Shown: one piece after another, positions 7,201 through 15,655 of the stretch | Position numbering within the stretch: position 1 is the stretch's first letter | Layout: each line of letters begins with the position of its first letter | Origin: a virus | Virus record (IMG/VR): IMGVR_UViG_3300028920_000141 | Coordinates: 1-41,435 of that record | Length of the DNA: 41,435 nt | Reading direction: 5' to 3' (one strand) | Translations under genes and position numbers: made by a program | The notes under the pieces: model-generated | Told to the model about the DNA's origin: nothing | Databases searched by the model: none | Seen by the model: only the letters and a program-made list of their open reading frames with translations

Positions 7201-8966
7201 GGGTCGGTAGGGTCGAAGCCTTTGACGTTGAAACGGACGCGCGTATCGGGGTGGGTCCTCGACCGTATGCTGGCGACAAGATCTTCGCATGGCAGACGTG
7301 TGACACAGAGGGGAACAAGCGCGCGTTCCGTATCGACCCGAACAAGAAGGACCCGCGGCTCCAGGCGTGGCTCGACGACCCGTCGATCGAGAAGGTCTGC
7401 CACAATCTCAAGTTCGAGTTGACGATGCTCCGGGTGTGTGGGTACACGTGGCACCCCGACACCGTGTGGCATGACACGATGATCATGTCACAGCTGATCG
7501 ACAACCTCAGACACACGCACGCCCTGGGAGAACTCGCATACGCCTTCACCGCTCGAAGTGACAACCCGTACGACCTCGACCTTGACCACGAGGTACAGAG
7601 ACTCGCTCGCACGATGGGTGGGTACCACCGTGTACCACATGACCTCATGCGAGCGTACCAGGAGTATGACGTTGAGCGGACGATCGTCCTGTTCATGGTG
7701 TTCGCCCCTGACATAACTGGTCAGCTGTACGACGACTACCGCAACGAGATCAACCTCATCGTGTACCCGACCATCGACATGGAGGCGCGGGGCATCATGG
7801 TTGACCCGAAGCGCACAGCCGACCTGCTCGAGTGGTTAGAGACTGAGTGTATACGGGCCGAGCGTGAACTGCTCGACGTGACCGGGACAGAGATCAACCT
7901 GCGGTCCCCCGATCAACTGGCGTGGCTGTTGTACAGTCACCTGCGCCTGCCGATACTGGGGTACACCAGCACCCGCAAACCGTCAACGAAGGACGAGGTG
8001 ATAGCCCGTTTAAACCACCCCGCCGTGGACATCATCAAACGCCACCGCGCGTACACGAAGGGGTACGGTATCATCACGGGGTACCTCAACCTCATGGACA
8101 GCGACAACATCATACACCCGAACATTCAAACGAACCGCGCGGTGACAGGTCGAGAGGCCTGCTCCGAACCGAACCTGCAGAACGTCAGCAAGTCGGACAT
8201 CGTGTTCGATGAGGAGACGGGCCGGCAGAAGAACTACCCAGTGCCGGCGCGTCGATGCTTTCGACCTCGCCCGGGTCATATCCTCATGGTGTGTGATCAG
8301 GCGGGTATCGAGTTGCGTCTGCTCATCGAGGCGGCGGGCTGTCAGAAGATGATGGACTTGATGCGAGACGGACACCACCCCCATGTCGTCGCCAACCAAC
8401 ACTTCTGGAAGGGTACCGCCAGACAGTTCACGACGAAGAAGGGGGACGAGGCTCGATACGGTACTGGTAAGAACGGCCACTTCTGTATCTGGTACGGTGG
8501 CTCTGCGGAGAAGTTTGCACAGACCATCGACCTTCCCGTGAGTCAGGCGATGGTCGGCTACTCGTCGTACTGTCGTGAGTTCCCCGAAGCACCCGCACTG
8601 AACCGTGAGGGCATACACAAGGTGAAGCGAGACGGTCACAAGGTCGTCACCCCGTTCGGTCGCCCGCTTCGGATCCAGAGAGACGAGGTGTATGCGTGGC
8701 TCAACTACTACATCCAGGGAACAGCCGCAGGCATCATCAAGCGGGGCCAGACCCGGCTCAAACCGATGGACGGTGTGTACCCAGTACTGACCGTTCACGA
8801 TGACATCATGTTCGAGATCGAACGACCGTACGTGAAGTACCTGCCAGACATCGTTGAGCAGATACGGCGCGCGATGGTAGACATAGACGAGATCAAAGTA
8901 CCGCTCGAGATCGAACCAAAGATCTCTGCGACAACCTGGGACGCTGTGAAGGAGGTCAATGTATGA
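7197..8966 (+). CDS. Family A DNA polymerase with 3'-5' exonuclease (589 aa)
   Basis: Exonuclease motifs: D10-x-E12 (AFDVETDA), N70 (CHNLKFE) and Y154QEYD158. Polymerase motif A is CDQAGIELR (366-374), where most family members have DYSQIELR. Motif B has R420, K425, F429 and Y433-G434 (GKNGHFCIWYGG). Motif C is VHDD (533-536). There is no 5' nuclease domain, as in T7-type replicative polymerases. Phe at the O-helix selectivity position predicts normal discrimination against dideoxynucleotides. A GTTTAAAC site lies at 8008. It starts within the previous stop and is translationally coupled. Confidence 0.95.
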   Translation: MRVGRVEAFDVETDARIGVGPRPYAGDKIFAWQTCDTEGNKRAFRIDPNKKDPRLQAWLDDPSIEKVCHNLKFELTMLRVCGYTWHPDTVWHDTMIMSQLIDNLRHTHALGELAYAFTARSDNPYDLDLDHEVQRLARTMGGYHRVPHDLMRAYQEYDVERTIVLFMVFAPDITGQLYDDYRNEINLIVYPTIDMEARGIMVDPKRTADLLEWLETECIRAERELLDVTGTEINLRSPDQLAWLLYSHLRLPILGYTSTRKPSTKDEVIARLNHPAVDIIKRHRAYTKGYGIITGYLNLMDSDNIIHPNIQTNRAVTGREACSEPNLQNVSKSDIVFDEETGRQKNYPVPARRCFRPRPGHILMVCDQAGIELRLLIEAAGCQKMMDLMRDGHHPHVVANQHFWKGTARQFTTKKGDEARYGTGKNGHFCIWYGGSAEKFAQTIDLPVSQAMVGYSSYCREFPEAPALNREGIHKVKRDGHKVVTPFGRPLRIQRDEVYAWLNYYIQGTAAGIIKRGQTRLKPMDGVYPVLTVHDDIMFEIERPYVKYLPDIVEQIRRAMVDIDEIKVPLEIEPKISATTWDAVKEVNV

Positions 8967-9193
8967 GAATGAAACCGGGGAGGCGAGACCTGATCCTGCA
9001 GGTCTGCTCGACCACGCGTATCAAACACGAGCCGGCGCAGGACAGATTCACTCGACGCCAACTCGAGCAACTGGCACTATGGTGTAGTAAGGCCGTGCAA
9101 TTCAACCGACACATAGACAGGACGGTACGCGATGGCGAAGAAGGCACAGGTGACAAACCAACCCCCGCTGGCGTTCCGTCAGCACGGGGTTGA
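8963..9193 (+). CDS. Small basic hypothetical protein (76 aa)
   Basis: ATG 8963 overlaps the polymerase stop and has GGAGGT 6 bases upstream. It runs 62 bases into the primase gene. The protein is Arg/Gln-rich and helical (RRQLEQLALWCSKAVQFNRH). A rival start at 8959 in another frame gives only 42 residues. Not recognised. Its position between polymerase and primase suggests a replication accessory role, which is inference. Confidence 0.5.
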   Translation: MRMKPGRRDLILQVCSTTRIKHEPAQDRFTRRQLEQLALWCSKAVQFNRHIDRTVRDGEEGTGDKPTPAGVPSARG

Positions 9194-11168
9194 GTTCACA
9201 CGACGAGCCTCGACTCAGTGGGTCGGCACCTGTCCGTTCTGCGGTAAGGCGAAGCACCTATACGTCAACGCAACCTCGCTGAAGTGGGACTGCAAGTCGT
9301 GTCATAAACAGGGAACGATCGAGACGTTTCTCCACCGTATACACGAGATGAGTGTGGCGGCGATGAACCGCCGCCGGGCTGTCGCCCTGTCTCGTGATAG
9401 AGGTCTGCCGACCTCTGCTCTACGCAAAGCCGGGTGGGGGTACAATGAACTGTCCGACCGATACGTGATGCCCGTGTGGTATGCTGACGGTGGCGGTGGG
9501 GTCTGGGACCTCCGTCACTACAAACTCGCCAGCGGTCGGGTGAACAGTACCGCAGGGCTACACATCGGTCTGGCGGGGTGGGAGGAACTCGACGGGTGGA
9601 AGGGTGAGGTGTGGTTGTGCGAGGGTGAGTGGGACTGGATCGCCCTGCGCACCATCATCAAGGAGTCGGGTCGAGACGCGCTCGCCCTGTGTTGCCCGGG
9701 AGCGGGGTCGTTTAAACGGGAGTGGGTTCAGATGTTCGACGGTCACGATGTGGTCGTGGCGTTCGACAACGACGACCCGGGACGTGATGGGGCGAAACGT
9801 CTCGCCGGCCTGCTCGAGGATACCGTCAAGGTGATGAGGTTCGTACGGTGGCCGGACGCTCGCCCGAAGGGGTGGGACGTTCGTGACGTGTACATCGCCT
9901 CGCACCGTAGTGGGTCACAGGCGATGCGAGAACTCGACGGGTGTCTCTCACCAGTGCCGCCGGGACTCGACGTGACCGCCGACCCTGGGAAGGGCTCCAA
10001 GTACGATGGTCCGGGTGTCGAAGCGACTGAGGTGTACAGCAGGTACCGTCGATGGTTCCACCTGCCCGATAACATGCTCGACGTACTCGACATCGTGTAC
10101 GGTTCGGTCATCGCGAACCGTATCGTGGGCGACCCGTTGTGGACGTTCATCATCGCTCCTCCTGGTGGGTTCAAGACGGTACCGATCATGGCACTCGACG
10201 GGTGCAAGAACATCGAGACGACCGACACCCTGACACCTGCCGGGCTCATCAGTGGGGCGACTATGGCAGGAGGTGTTGACCCGTCTCTGCTCAAACGACT
10301 ACACCGCAAGATGCTCCTCGTCAAAGACTTCACGACCGTCCTCAACCTACCCGCCCAGACACGCGAGGAGGTGTTTGGTATCTTGCGCGCGGCGTACGAT
10401 GGTAAGGCCGAGCGGGTACTGGGGAACATCGGCAAGAAAACGATCAAGGCTACGTTCGGTGTACTGGCCGCAGTGACCCCAGCCATCGAGCAGTACTACG
10501 ACCAACACGTACAACTGGGCGAGCGGTTCCTTGGGTTCCGTACACCCATCCCGTCGAGCATGAAAGATCAGCGCGAGTTCCTCAAGCGGGCTCACGGCAA
10601 CGTGGGGAAAGAGGACGAGATCGGTGCCGACTTGCGTGAGGTGTCAGCTGAGATCCTCAACTATGACTACGGCCCCGCACCTGACGTACCGGGAGACATC
10701 GCCGAGCGACTGATTGCGATGGCACTGGTGATCGGTCGGCTTCGTGGTGTGGTGACACGTGAACGGTACAGTGCCCAGCGTGAGGTGACACACATACCGT
10801 ACACCGAACTGCCGACCCGACTCATCAAACAGATCACGAAAGCGGCGATGGGCGTCACCCAGTTCAGACGCAAGACGGTCGTGACACACTCCGAGCTGTC
10901 GGTCGTGAAGCGACTGGCAGAGGGGTCAGTCCCTACGGGGGTGTACCGTGCCGTGTGTAGTATGTATCGAGGTGGACGTGAGCGTGCGTGGACATCTGCC
11001 GAACTCGCAGACGTGATCGGTCTACCTGAGTGGCCGACCGTCAAGCGGCTGTTGCAGAACCTCGTACTGCTCGGAGCGGCGAAGGTCGTCACGGTCGGCC
11101 GACAGCATTGCTGGACGCTGGCTGGTGACATGGCAGAGGTCCTTGAACTATCAGGGATGATGGACTAA
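9132..11168 (+). CDS. Primase-helicase (678 aa)
   Basis: The N-terminal zinc finger C34PFC37...C54KSC57 binds the template. A TOPRIM catalytic domain follows, with E164 (LCEGEWD) and DNDD (212-215). The AAA+ region begins near 335 with an atypical Walker A, APPGGFKT (342-349), in which Phe replaces the usual Gly before Lys, and D399 (LLVKDFT). The C-terminal 100 residues look like a winged helix (SAELADVIGLPEWPTVKRLL). The layout matches fused phage primase-helicases acting at the fork with the upstream polymerase. A GTTTAAAC site lies at 9710. Confidence 0.9.
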   Translation: MAKKAQVTNQPPLAFRQHGVEFTRRASTQWVGTCPFCGKAKHLYVNATSLKWDCKSCHKQGTIETFLHRIHEMSVAAMNRRRAVALSRDRGLPTSALRKAGWGYNELSDRYVMPVWYADGGGGVWDLRHYKLASGRVNSTAGLHIGLAGWEELDGWKGEVWLCEGEWDWIALRTIIKESGRDALALCCPGAGSFKREWVQMFDGHDVVVAFDNDDPGRDGAKRLAGLLEDTVKVMRFVRWPDARPKGWDVRDVYIASHRSGSQAMRELDGCLSPVPPGLDVTADPGKGSKYDGPGVEATEVYSRYRRWFHLPDNMLDVLDIVYGSVIANRIVGDPLWTFIIAPPGGFKTVPIMALDGCKNIETTDTLTPAGLISGATMAGGVDPSLLKRLHRKMLLVKDFTTVLNLPAQTREEVFGILRAAYDGKAERVLGNIGKKTIKATFGVLAAVTPAIEQYYDQHVQLGERFLGFRTPIPSSMKDQREFLKRAHGNVGKEDEIGADLREVSAEILNYDYGPAPDVPGDIAERLIAMALVIGRLRGVVTRERYSAQREVTHIPYTELPTRLIKQITKAAMGVTQFRRKTVVTHSELSVVKRLAEGSVPTGVYRAVCSMYRGGRERAWTSAELADVIGLPEWPTVKRLLQNLVLLGAAKVVTVGRQHCWTLAGDMAEVLELSGMMD

Positions 11169-11314
11169 TGAGACTACACCCGACCCAATGGCTACCGACC
11201 ATATTCATCGTTGAGTACATCGCGTGCGCGATCGTGTATGCGAGTTACCATGACTGGCGGCGTGTCGCGTACTGGCTCGCGGCGGCCGTCCTCAATGCGT
11301 CGATCACATTCTAA
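11168..11314 (+). CDS. Small two-helix membrane protein (48 aa)
   Basis: ATG 11168 overlaps the primase stop (TAATG). Two hydrophobic stretches (IFIVEYIACAIVYASY and VAYWLAAAVLNASITF) flank a short basic turn (HDWRR), giving a likely hairpin in the inner membrane. It has no resemblance to a known holin beyond size. Function unknown. Confidence 0.55.
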   Translation: MRLHPTQWLPTIFIVEYIACAIVYASYHDWRRVAYWLAAAVLNASITF

Positions 11315-11330
11315 CCTAGGAGGTAGAGCA

Positions 11331-11969
11331 GTGCCTGCGAAGAAGAAGAAGGAGCAGACAGTCAAGACAGGTGGTGCGTTCCCCGTCAATCGGGACTCAC
11401 AGTACTATCTGATACCACACCCCCTGCAGGCGTTGGCGGTACCCATCTCGAGCGTCAAGCTCTGGAAGAAGAACCCCCGCGCGAACGACGAGGCCGCGAA
11501 GAAGTTGGCGACCATCATCGAGGAGCATGGATTCCGGATCCCGGTGGTCATCGACTCGAACGGTATCATCATGGCGGGCAACACGAGGTACAAGGCCGCA
11601 AAACTTCTGGGCATGAAGAAGATACCCGCAGTCAAGCAGGAGTTCGTGAGTGAGGCACAGGCGACTGCGTTCGCCCTCGCCGACAACAAGGCGAGCGAGT
11701 GGTCCACCTGGGACGACGACCTTCTCGCCGACCTGTTCGGTGCCAAGTCGTTCGAGGGGTACAAGGGTCGCACGGGGTTCAGTGACGCCGAGCGCCGGGC
11801 TATCACGATGGAACCGGACATCGACCGCATCAACAAGATCAAGTCGAAGGAGTCTGGTATCAAGGGGAAGATGATCGTGCTCGTGATGGACATGGCACAG
11901 CGCGACGAGATCAAGGAGATGTTGAAGCTATGGGTGGAATCAAAAGGCCTAAACGTCGAGATCAAGTAA
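11331..11969 (+). CDS. ParB/Srx-fold domain protein (212 aa)
   Basis: GTG 11331 follows AGGAGGT. After a basic N-terminus (MPAKKKKEQ), residues about 35-105 have the ParB N-terminal fold: SVKLWKKNPR, then IIMAGNTRYKAAKLLG, matching the conserved GxxRxxA box. Phage proteins of this type are variously nucleases, CTP-dependent switches or companions of DNA-modifying enzymes. It overlaps the dpdA-like gene by 40 bases and belongs to the same transcription unit, suggesting a role in targeting or checking DNA modification. That link is inference. Confidence 0.75.
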   Translation: MPAKKKKEQTVKTGGAFPVNRDSQYYLIPHPLQALAVPISSVKLWKKNPRANDEAAKKLATIIEEHGFRIPVVIDSNGIIMAGNTRYKAAKLLGMKKIPAVKQEFVSEAQATAFALADNKASEWSTWDDDLLADLFGAKSFEGYKGRTGFSDAERRAITMEPDIDRINKIKSKESGIKGKMIVLVMDMAQRDEIKEMLKLWVESKGLNVEIK

Positions 11970-12835
11970 AGTGGCGAGTACCACTCCTGATCTCGTACGC
12001 GTACTGGAATAAGAACACGGCGCGCGACCTGTTGGCGTGGGGTCCCGAGCACTTCCGTCTGTTCCTCGACAGCGGGGCGTTCACCGCACACAAGCAGGGG
12101 AAGCAGGTAGACTTCGACGAGTACTGCGCGTTCGTGAAGTCACCGCCAGTGCCCGTCGAGAGATACTTCATGCTCGACGTGATCGGGGACCCGACCGCCA
12201 CGAAGAAGAACCTGGACCGGATGTTGCAACGGGGTTTAAACCCCATCCCCGTGTTCACCCGTGGTGAAGATGTCAAGACGCTCGACGAGTTCTATGCGGT
12301 GTCTGACCTCGTGGGTCTGGGCGGAGTGGCTGGTACTCCCGGTGCGGCGGCTTACGTCAAGTGGTTCGAGGAGGACGTACGTCAGGGCCGGCCGATACAC
12401 TGGCTGGGGTTCGCCAACCGTGACTTCGTGTTGTACTTCAAGCCGACATCGTTCGACTCGACCTCGTGGGTCAACGGCTGTCGGTACGGGTTCATTCAGT
12501 TCTTCCACGATGGGTGGAAGAAGGCAGAGCGCAAGGACATCCTCGCCGGCAAGTTCCGCCGGCAGGTCACAGAGTTGGGCTTCGACTACGGTGAGTTGAA
12601 GAAGGAGGTCAACTGGCGCCGACAGCAGAGGCTCTGCTCGACAGGTCAGATCACCGCGGCGAGTTGGTTGAGGTGGGCCAAGCGGCTCGAGACGATACCA
12701 TCGACGGCGGTCGCGGCGATACACCCTGACCTTGACATACCGAACATTACCGTGGCGTACGCCGCCTGCGAGAGTGGGTCGGCCGACTCGTCACACAACA
12801 ACCTGCAACGCGCATACGAAAGGGGTGACACGTGA
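11930..12835 (+). CDS. dpdA: DpdA-like DNA 7-deazaguanine transglycosylase (301 aa)
   Basis: A TIM-barrel relative of tRNA-guanine transglycosylase that exchanges guanine in DNA for a 7-deazaguanine base. Visible landmarks are FLDSGAF (D47), MLDVIGD (D83), GLGGVAGTPG (129-138) and FDSTSWVNGCRYG (D176, the likely nucleophile). Immediate neighbours are queC, queD, queE and folE, which make preQ0. No QueF or amidotransferase-fused QueC is present, so preQ0 itself is the expected inserted base. A GTTTAAAC site is at 12234. AAGGAG lies upstream of ATG 11930. Confidence 0.85.
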   Translation: MGGIKRPKRRDQVKWRVPLLISYAYWNKNTARDLLAWGPEHFRLFLDSGAFTAHKQGKQVDFDEYCAFVKSPPVPVERYFMLDVIGDPTATKKNLDRMLQRGLNPIPVFTRGEDVKTLDEFYAVSDLVGLGGVAGTPGAAAYVKWFEEDVRQGRPIHWLGFANRDFVLYFKPTSFDSTSWVNGCRYGFIQFFHDGWKKAERKDILAGKFRRQVTELGFDYGELKKEVNWRRQQRLCSTGQITAASWLRWAKRLETIPSTAVAAIHPDLDIPNITVAYAACESGSADSSHNNLQRAYERGDT

Positions 12836-13500
12836 AGGTTCTTCATGTACTCAGCGGCGGGCTCGACAGCACGGTGCTGTTGGCAGACAACGTAGCACAG
12901 CACGGGGCTGGTAACGTGGTGTGCGTCAACTTCTCGTACGGGTCCAAACACAACGACCGTGAGCGGGCCGCCGCCATACTCGTGACCCAGCATTACAAGG
13001 TCACACTCGTCAAGGTCGAACTGCACCTGCGTGGGTTCAAGAGCACACTGATGTACGAGGGCGGTGAGATACCCGAAGGTCACTATGAGGACGAGACGAT
13101 GCGCTCGACGGTCGTACCCTTCCGCAACGGTATCATGTTGTCGTACGCGGTGGGCATGGCGGAGTCGATGGGGCTCGAACTCGTGACGATCGGTGCGCAC
13201 TCAGGCGATCACGCAATCTACCCCGACTGTACCCCTGAGTTCATACACGCGATGGATTCTGCCGCGGCCCTGGGAACGTACAAGTGTGTACACATCGTCG
13301 CCCCGTTCAGTGACATGGACAAGGCTGAGATCGTCAAGGCTGGGTTCGAGTTGAACGCACCTATGCACCTGACGTACACCTGCTACAACGGTGGGCGAAA
13401 GCACTGCGGTCGGTGTGGGGCGTGTGTCGAACGGGCCGAAGCGTTTACCTTGGCGGGGGTCGAGGACCCGACCCAGTGGGAGGAACCATGTTCCGAGTGA
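12832..13500 (+). CDS. queC: QueC, 7-cyano-7-deazaguanine (preQ0) synthase (222 aa)
   Basis: ATP-dependent conversion of CDG (7-carboxy-7-deazaguanine) to preQ0. The PP-loop is SGGLDS (8-13). A C-terminal zinc site is formed by C184, C192, C195 and C198 (CGRCGACVERAEAF). Standard family length; no fused amidotransferase domain. GTG 12832 overlaps the dpdA stop (GTGA) and its end overlaps queD, so translation is coupled. Confidence 0.95.
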   Translation: MKVLHVLSGGLDSTVLLADNVAQHGAGNVVCVNFSYGSKHNDRERAAAILVTQHYKVTLVKVELHLRGFKSTLMYEGGEIPEGHYEDETMRSTVVPFRNGIMLSYAVGMAESMGLELVTIGAHSGDHAIYPDCTPEFIHAMDSAAALGTYKCVHIVAPFSDMDKAEIVKAGFELNAPMHLTYTCYNGGRKHCGRCGACVERAEAFTLAGVEDPTQWEEPCSE

Positions 13501-13823
13501 CGAAGAGGATGGAAGTCGCCGGCGCTCATCATCTCAACCTGCCGTACGAAAGCCCGTGCACCTACCCGCACGGCCACAACTGGGTCATCGAGATCACGAT
13601 GGAGTGTGACGACGATAGTCTGAGCGACTACGGTATGGTGTATGACTTCGCCCTCATCAAGCGAGAGATACACGGGCGACTCGACCACCGGACGATCAAC
13701 GAGTACGTCGAACAGCCCACCGCCGAGAACATCGCCAAGTGGATCTGCGACCTACTGGGTGAGGCATGCACGCAGGTGATGGTACAAGAGAGTGAGGGCA
13801 ACCGCGCATGGTATATAAGGTAA
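13488..13823 (+). CDS. queD: QueD, 6-carboxy-5,6,7,8-tetrahydropterin synthase (111 aa)
   Basis: Makes the tetrahydropterin precursor of CDG from the FolE product. Zinc ligands are H14, H28 and H30 (AGAHH, then PHGHNW), with catalytic C24 (SPCTYPHGH). LDHRTIN and PTAENIAKWI are typical of the family. ATG 13488 has GGGAGGA just upstream. It overlaps queC and queE. Confidence 0.95.
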   Translation: MFRVTKRMEVAGAHHLNLPYESPCTYPHGHNWVIEITMECDDDSLSDYGMVYDFALIKREIHGRLDHRTINEYVEQPTAENIAKWICDLLGEACTQVMVQESEGNRAWYIR

Positions 13824-14392
13824 ACGAGGTCTTTCGGTCGGTGCAGGGAGAGGGCATCGACACGGGGAGGTCGGCCGTGTTCATACGGCTGGCGGGGTGC
13901 AGTGTGTGGTGTGACTTCTGTGACACCGACCACACCTGCAAGTTCAAAGCGAAGGAGCAGGAGTTGATCAGAATGGTGACTGACCTGACCACCGCGCAGG
14001 GGGAACTCGTCGTCATCACTGGTGGCGAACCGCTCGAGCAGAACTGCCGACCTCTGTACACGGCGCTCTCCTCCCTACGGTATGACGTGACGTTCGAGAC
14101 GAGTGGCACGGTACGGTTCCCGGCGTGGTGTCCGACGACCCGTTTAAACGTCTCGCCGAAAGGGAACTGGCACGTGTACGACGACACGTGTGTGCGGTCG
14201 CTGAAACTGTTGTACCCGTTCCAAGAGAGGGCGACACCCTGGGACGTGCGACACTTCGACGCTCTATGGTATGGTATTCAACCCATCGACGGTGTGGAGG
14301 GCTCGTTCGATGGGGCTCTGACTGAGGTCAGACGATACGGCCCTCCTTGGCGTGTGTCAGTACAGACGCACAAACTCGTGGGGGTACGATGA
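13808..14392 (+). CDS. queE: QueE, 7-carboxy-7-deazaguanine synthase (194 aa)
   Basis: Radical SAM enzyme that contracts the pterin ring to CDG. C31-x3-C35-x2-C38 (CSVWCDFCD) binds the 4Fe-4S cluster, TGGEPL is the SAM-binding strand, and the N-terminal SVQGEG motif is characteristic of QueE. A GTTTAAAC site is at 14142 in the Leu-Asn frame. It starts inside queD and ends overlapping the folE fusion gene. Confidence 0.95.
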   Translation: MVYKVNEVFRSVQGEGIDTGRSAVFIRLAGCSVWCDFCDTDHTCKFKAKEQELIRMVTDLTTAQGELVVITGGEPLEQNCRPLYTALSSLRYDVTFETSGTVRFPAWCPTTRLNVSPKGNWHVYDDTCVRSLKLLYPFQERATPWDVRHFDALWYGIQPIDGVEGSFDGALTEVRRYGPPWRVSVQTHKLVGVR

Positions 14393-15267
14393 TGTCGGAG
14401 ATGCTAAAGAACTCAGAGGTGATGAAGATGGTCGTGAAGATGGCGAGCGACCACGACCTGCCGACCGGGGCGAGGATCTACGGGGTACCCCGCGGTGGTG
14501 TACCCGTGGCGTACCTTCTCGCCCCAGTGCTTGCCGGCACCGTGGTTGACCGACCTGAGGACGCCACCATCATCGTGGACGACCTCATCGACTCAGGTGC
14601 GACGATGACGTGGTACCTCGACAACTACCCGGACACACCCTTCGTCGCCCTGCTCGACAAACGCAACCAGGAGCATCAGACGTGGTACGTGTTTCCCTGG
14701 GAGGGTACGGTCGAGGGGTCTGCTGAGGACATCCCCACACGGCTCCTGCAGTACCTTGGCGAGGACGTGAGCCGTGACGGTCTGGTGGACACCCCCGCGC
14801 GGTTCCTCAAGGCGTGGGGTGAACTGACAGCCGGATACAAGGTAGACCCGAAGTCGTACCTGGAGCGGTCGTTCAGCAACGAGGCGGGGTACGACCAGAT
14901 GGTGATACTGCGAGACATCGAAGTGTGTTCGGTGTGCGAGCACCACCTGCTACCGTTCGTCGGCAAGGCACACGTGGCCTACATCCCCAGCGCCGATGGG
15001 CGGGTGGTCGGTATCTCGAAGCTGGCCCGTCTGGTCGATGGGTACGCCCGACGACTACAGATACAGGAACGGTTGACCCAGGAGGTCGCCGGAGCCCTGG
15101 AGGAATGCTTGAACCCGAAGGGTGTTGCGGTGTTCATCGAGGCACAGCACCTGTGTATGCGAGCCCGTGGTGTACGTGAGCGTGACAGTGTGATGGTCAC
15201 GTCAGCCATCCGCGGGGCGTTCGTCAACGAGCCGGCCCGGCTCGAGTTCCTTCTGTTGCGACAGTAG
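14389..15267 (+). CDS. folE: Phosphoribosyltransferase-GTP cyclohydrolase I fusion (292 aa)
   Basis: Residues 1-110 are a type I phosphoribosyltransferase domain with the PRPP loop [12 protein letters not shown] (61-72) and YGVPRGG (31-37). Residues 115-292 are FolE, which opens GTP to dihydroneopterin triphosphate, the first step towards preQ0. Zinc ligands are C183 and H185-H186 (CEHHLLPF) and C256 ([12 protein letters not shown]). FolE is usually encoded alone. The fused transferase could recycle a purine base to nucleotide for the pathway; that is inference. Last gene of the early unit. Confidence 0.9.
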   Translation: MMSEMLKNSEVMKMVVKMASDHDLPTGARIYGVPRGGVPVAYLLAPVLAGTVVDRPEDATIIVDDLIDSGATMTWYLDNYPDTPFVALLDKRNQEHQTWYVFPWEGTVEGSAEDIPTRLLQYLGEDVSRDGLVDTPARFLKAWGELTAGYKVDPKSYLERSFSNEAGYDQMVILRDIEVCSVCEHHLLPFVGKAHVAYIPSADGRVVGISKLARLVDGYARRLQIQERLTQEVAGALEECLNPKGVAVFIEAQHLCMRARGVRERDSVMVTSAIRGAFVNEPARLEFLLLRQ

Positions 15268-15279
15268 GGGAGGGGTAGC

Positions 15280-15300
15280 GGGGGGGCTAATCGCCCCCTC
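15280..15300 (+). terminator. Hairpin after the early unit
   Basis: GGGGGGG (15280-15286) pairs with CCCCCTC (15294-15300) including one G-U, with loop CTAATCG. No U-run follows. It is the last element before the second control element and probably ends or slows early transcription. Confidence 0.55.
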
Positions 15301-15336
15301 GTGAAAACAATGACTTACGAGAAGAGCGCCCCGCTT

Positions 15337-15475
15337 GTTAATACGAAGTTAATACCGAAAGAGGGTACTGGTGACTACTATCTGAGTGTAGTTTACAAAT
15401 AATAATTATACATATACACACAGACAGACATACGGCAGGAGCTAGTACCCTCTTTGGGTATTAAGGTTATATTAA
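15337..15475. repeat. Control element copy 2, reverse orientation to the copy at the window start
   Basis: The left arm (15337-15368) has TTAATAC at 15338 and 15349 followed by CCGAAAGAGGGTAC. The right arm (15445-15475), on the other strand, has TTAATAC and a one-mismatch copy, again 11 bp apart, with AAGAGGGTAC. The core 15380-15408 (ATCTGAGTGTAGTTTACAAA and onward) is the reverse complement of the core at 81-108. Together the two elements bracket the 0.3-15.3 kb early region. The 229-base gap they occupy has no convincing gene. Confidence 0.8.
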
Positions 15476-15496
15476 GAACTGGGTAGGGGGTGGGTG

Positions 15497-15655
15497 ATGA
15501 CACGCGAGCAGGCGAGCGAGTACCTGGAGACGGTCGCACACGACCTGACCAAAGTGGCAGACGAGGAGACGGCGGACGGGTACGTGTCGATACCCGAAGT
15601 GAGCGTACGCATCATGGTAGACCTGCTCAAGCAGGTGAAGGAGGTGCTAGGGTGA
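15497..15655 (+). CDS. Small hypothetical protein (52 aa)
   Basis: First gene after the second control element. ATG 15497; the TGA overlaps the GTG of the next gene. Acidic and helical (MTREQASEYLETVAHDLTKV). It is tightly coupled to the following genes. Not recognised. Confidence 0.55.
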   Translation: MTREQASEYLETVAHDLTKVADEETADGYVSIPEVSVRIMVDLLKQVKEVLG

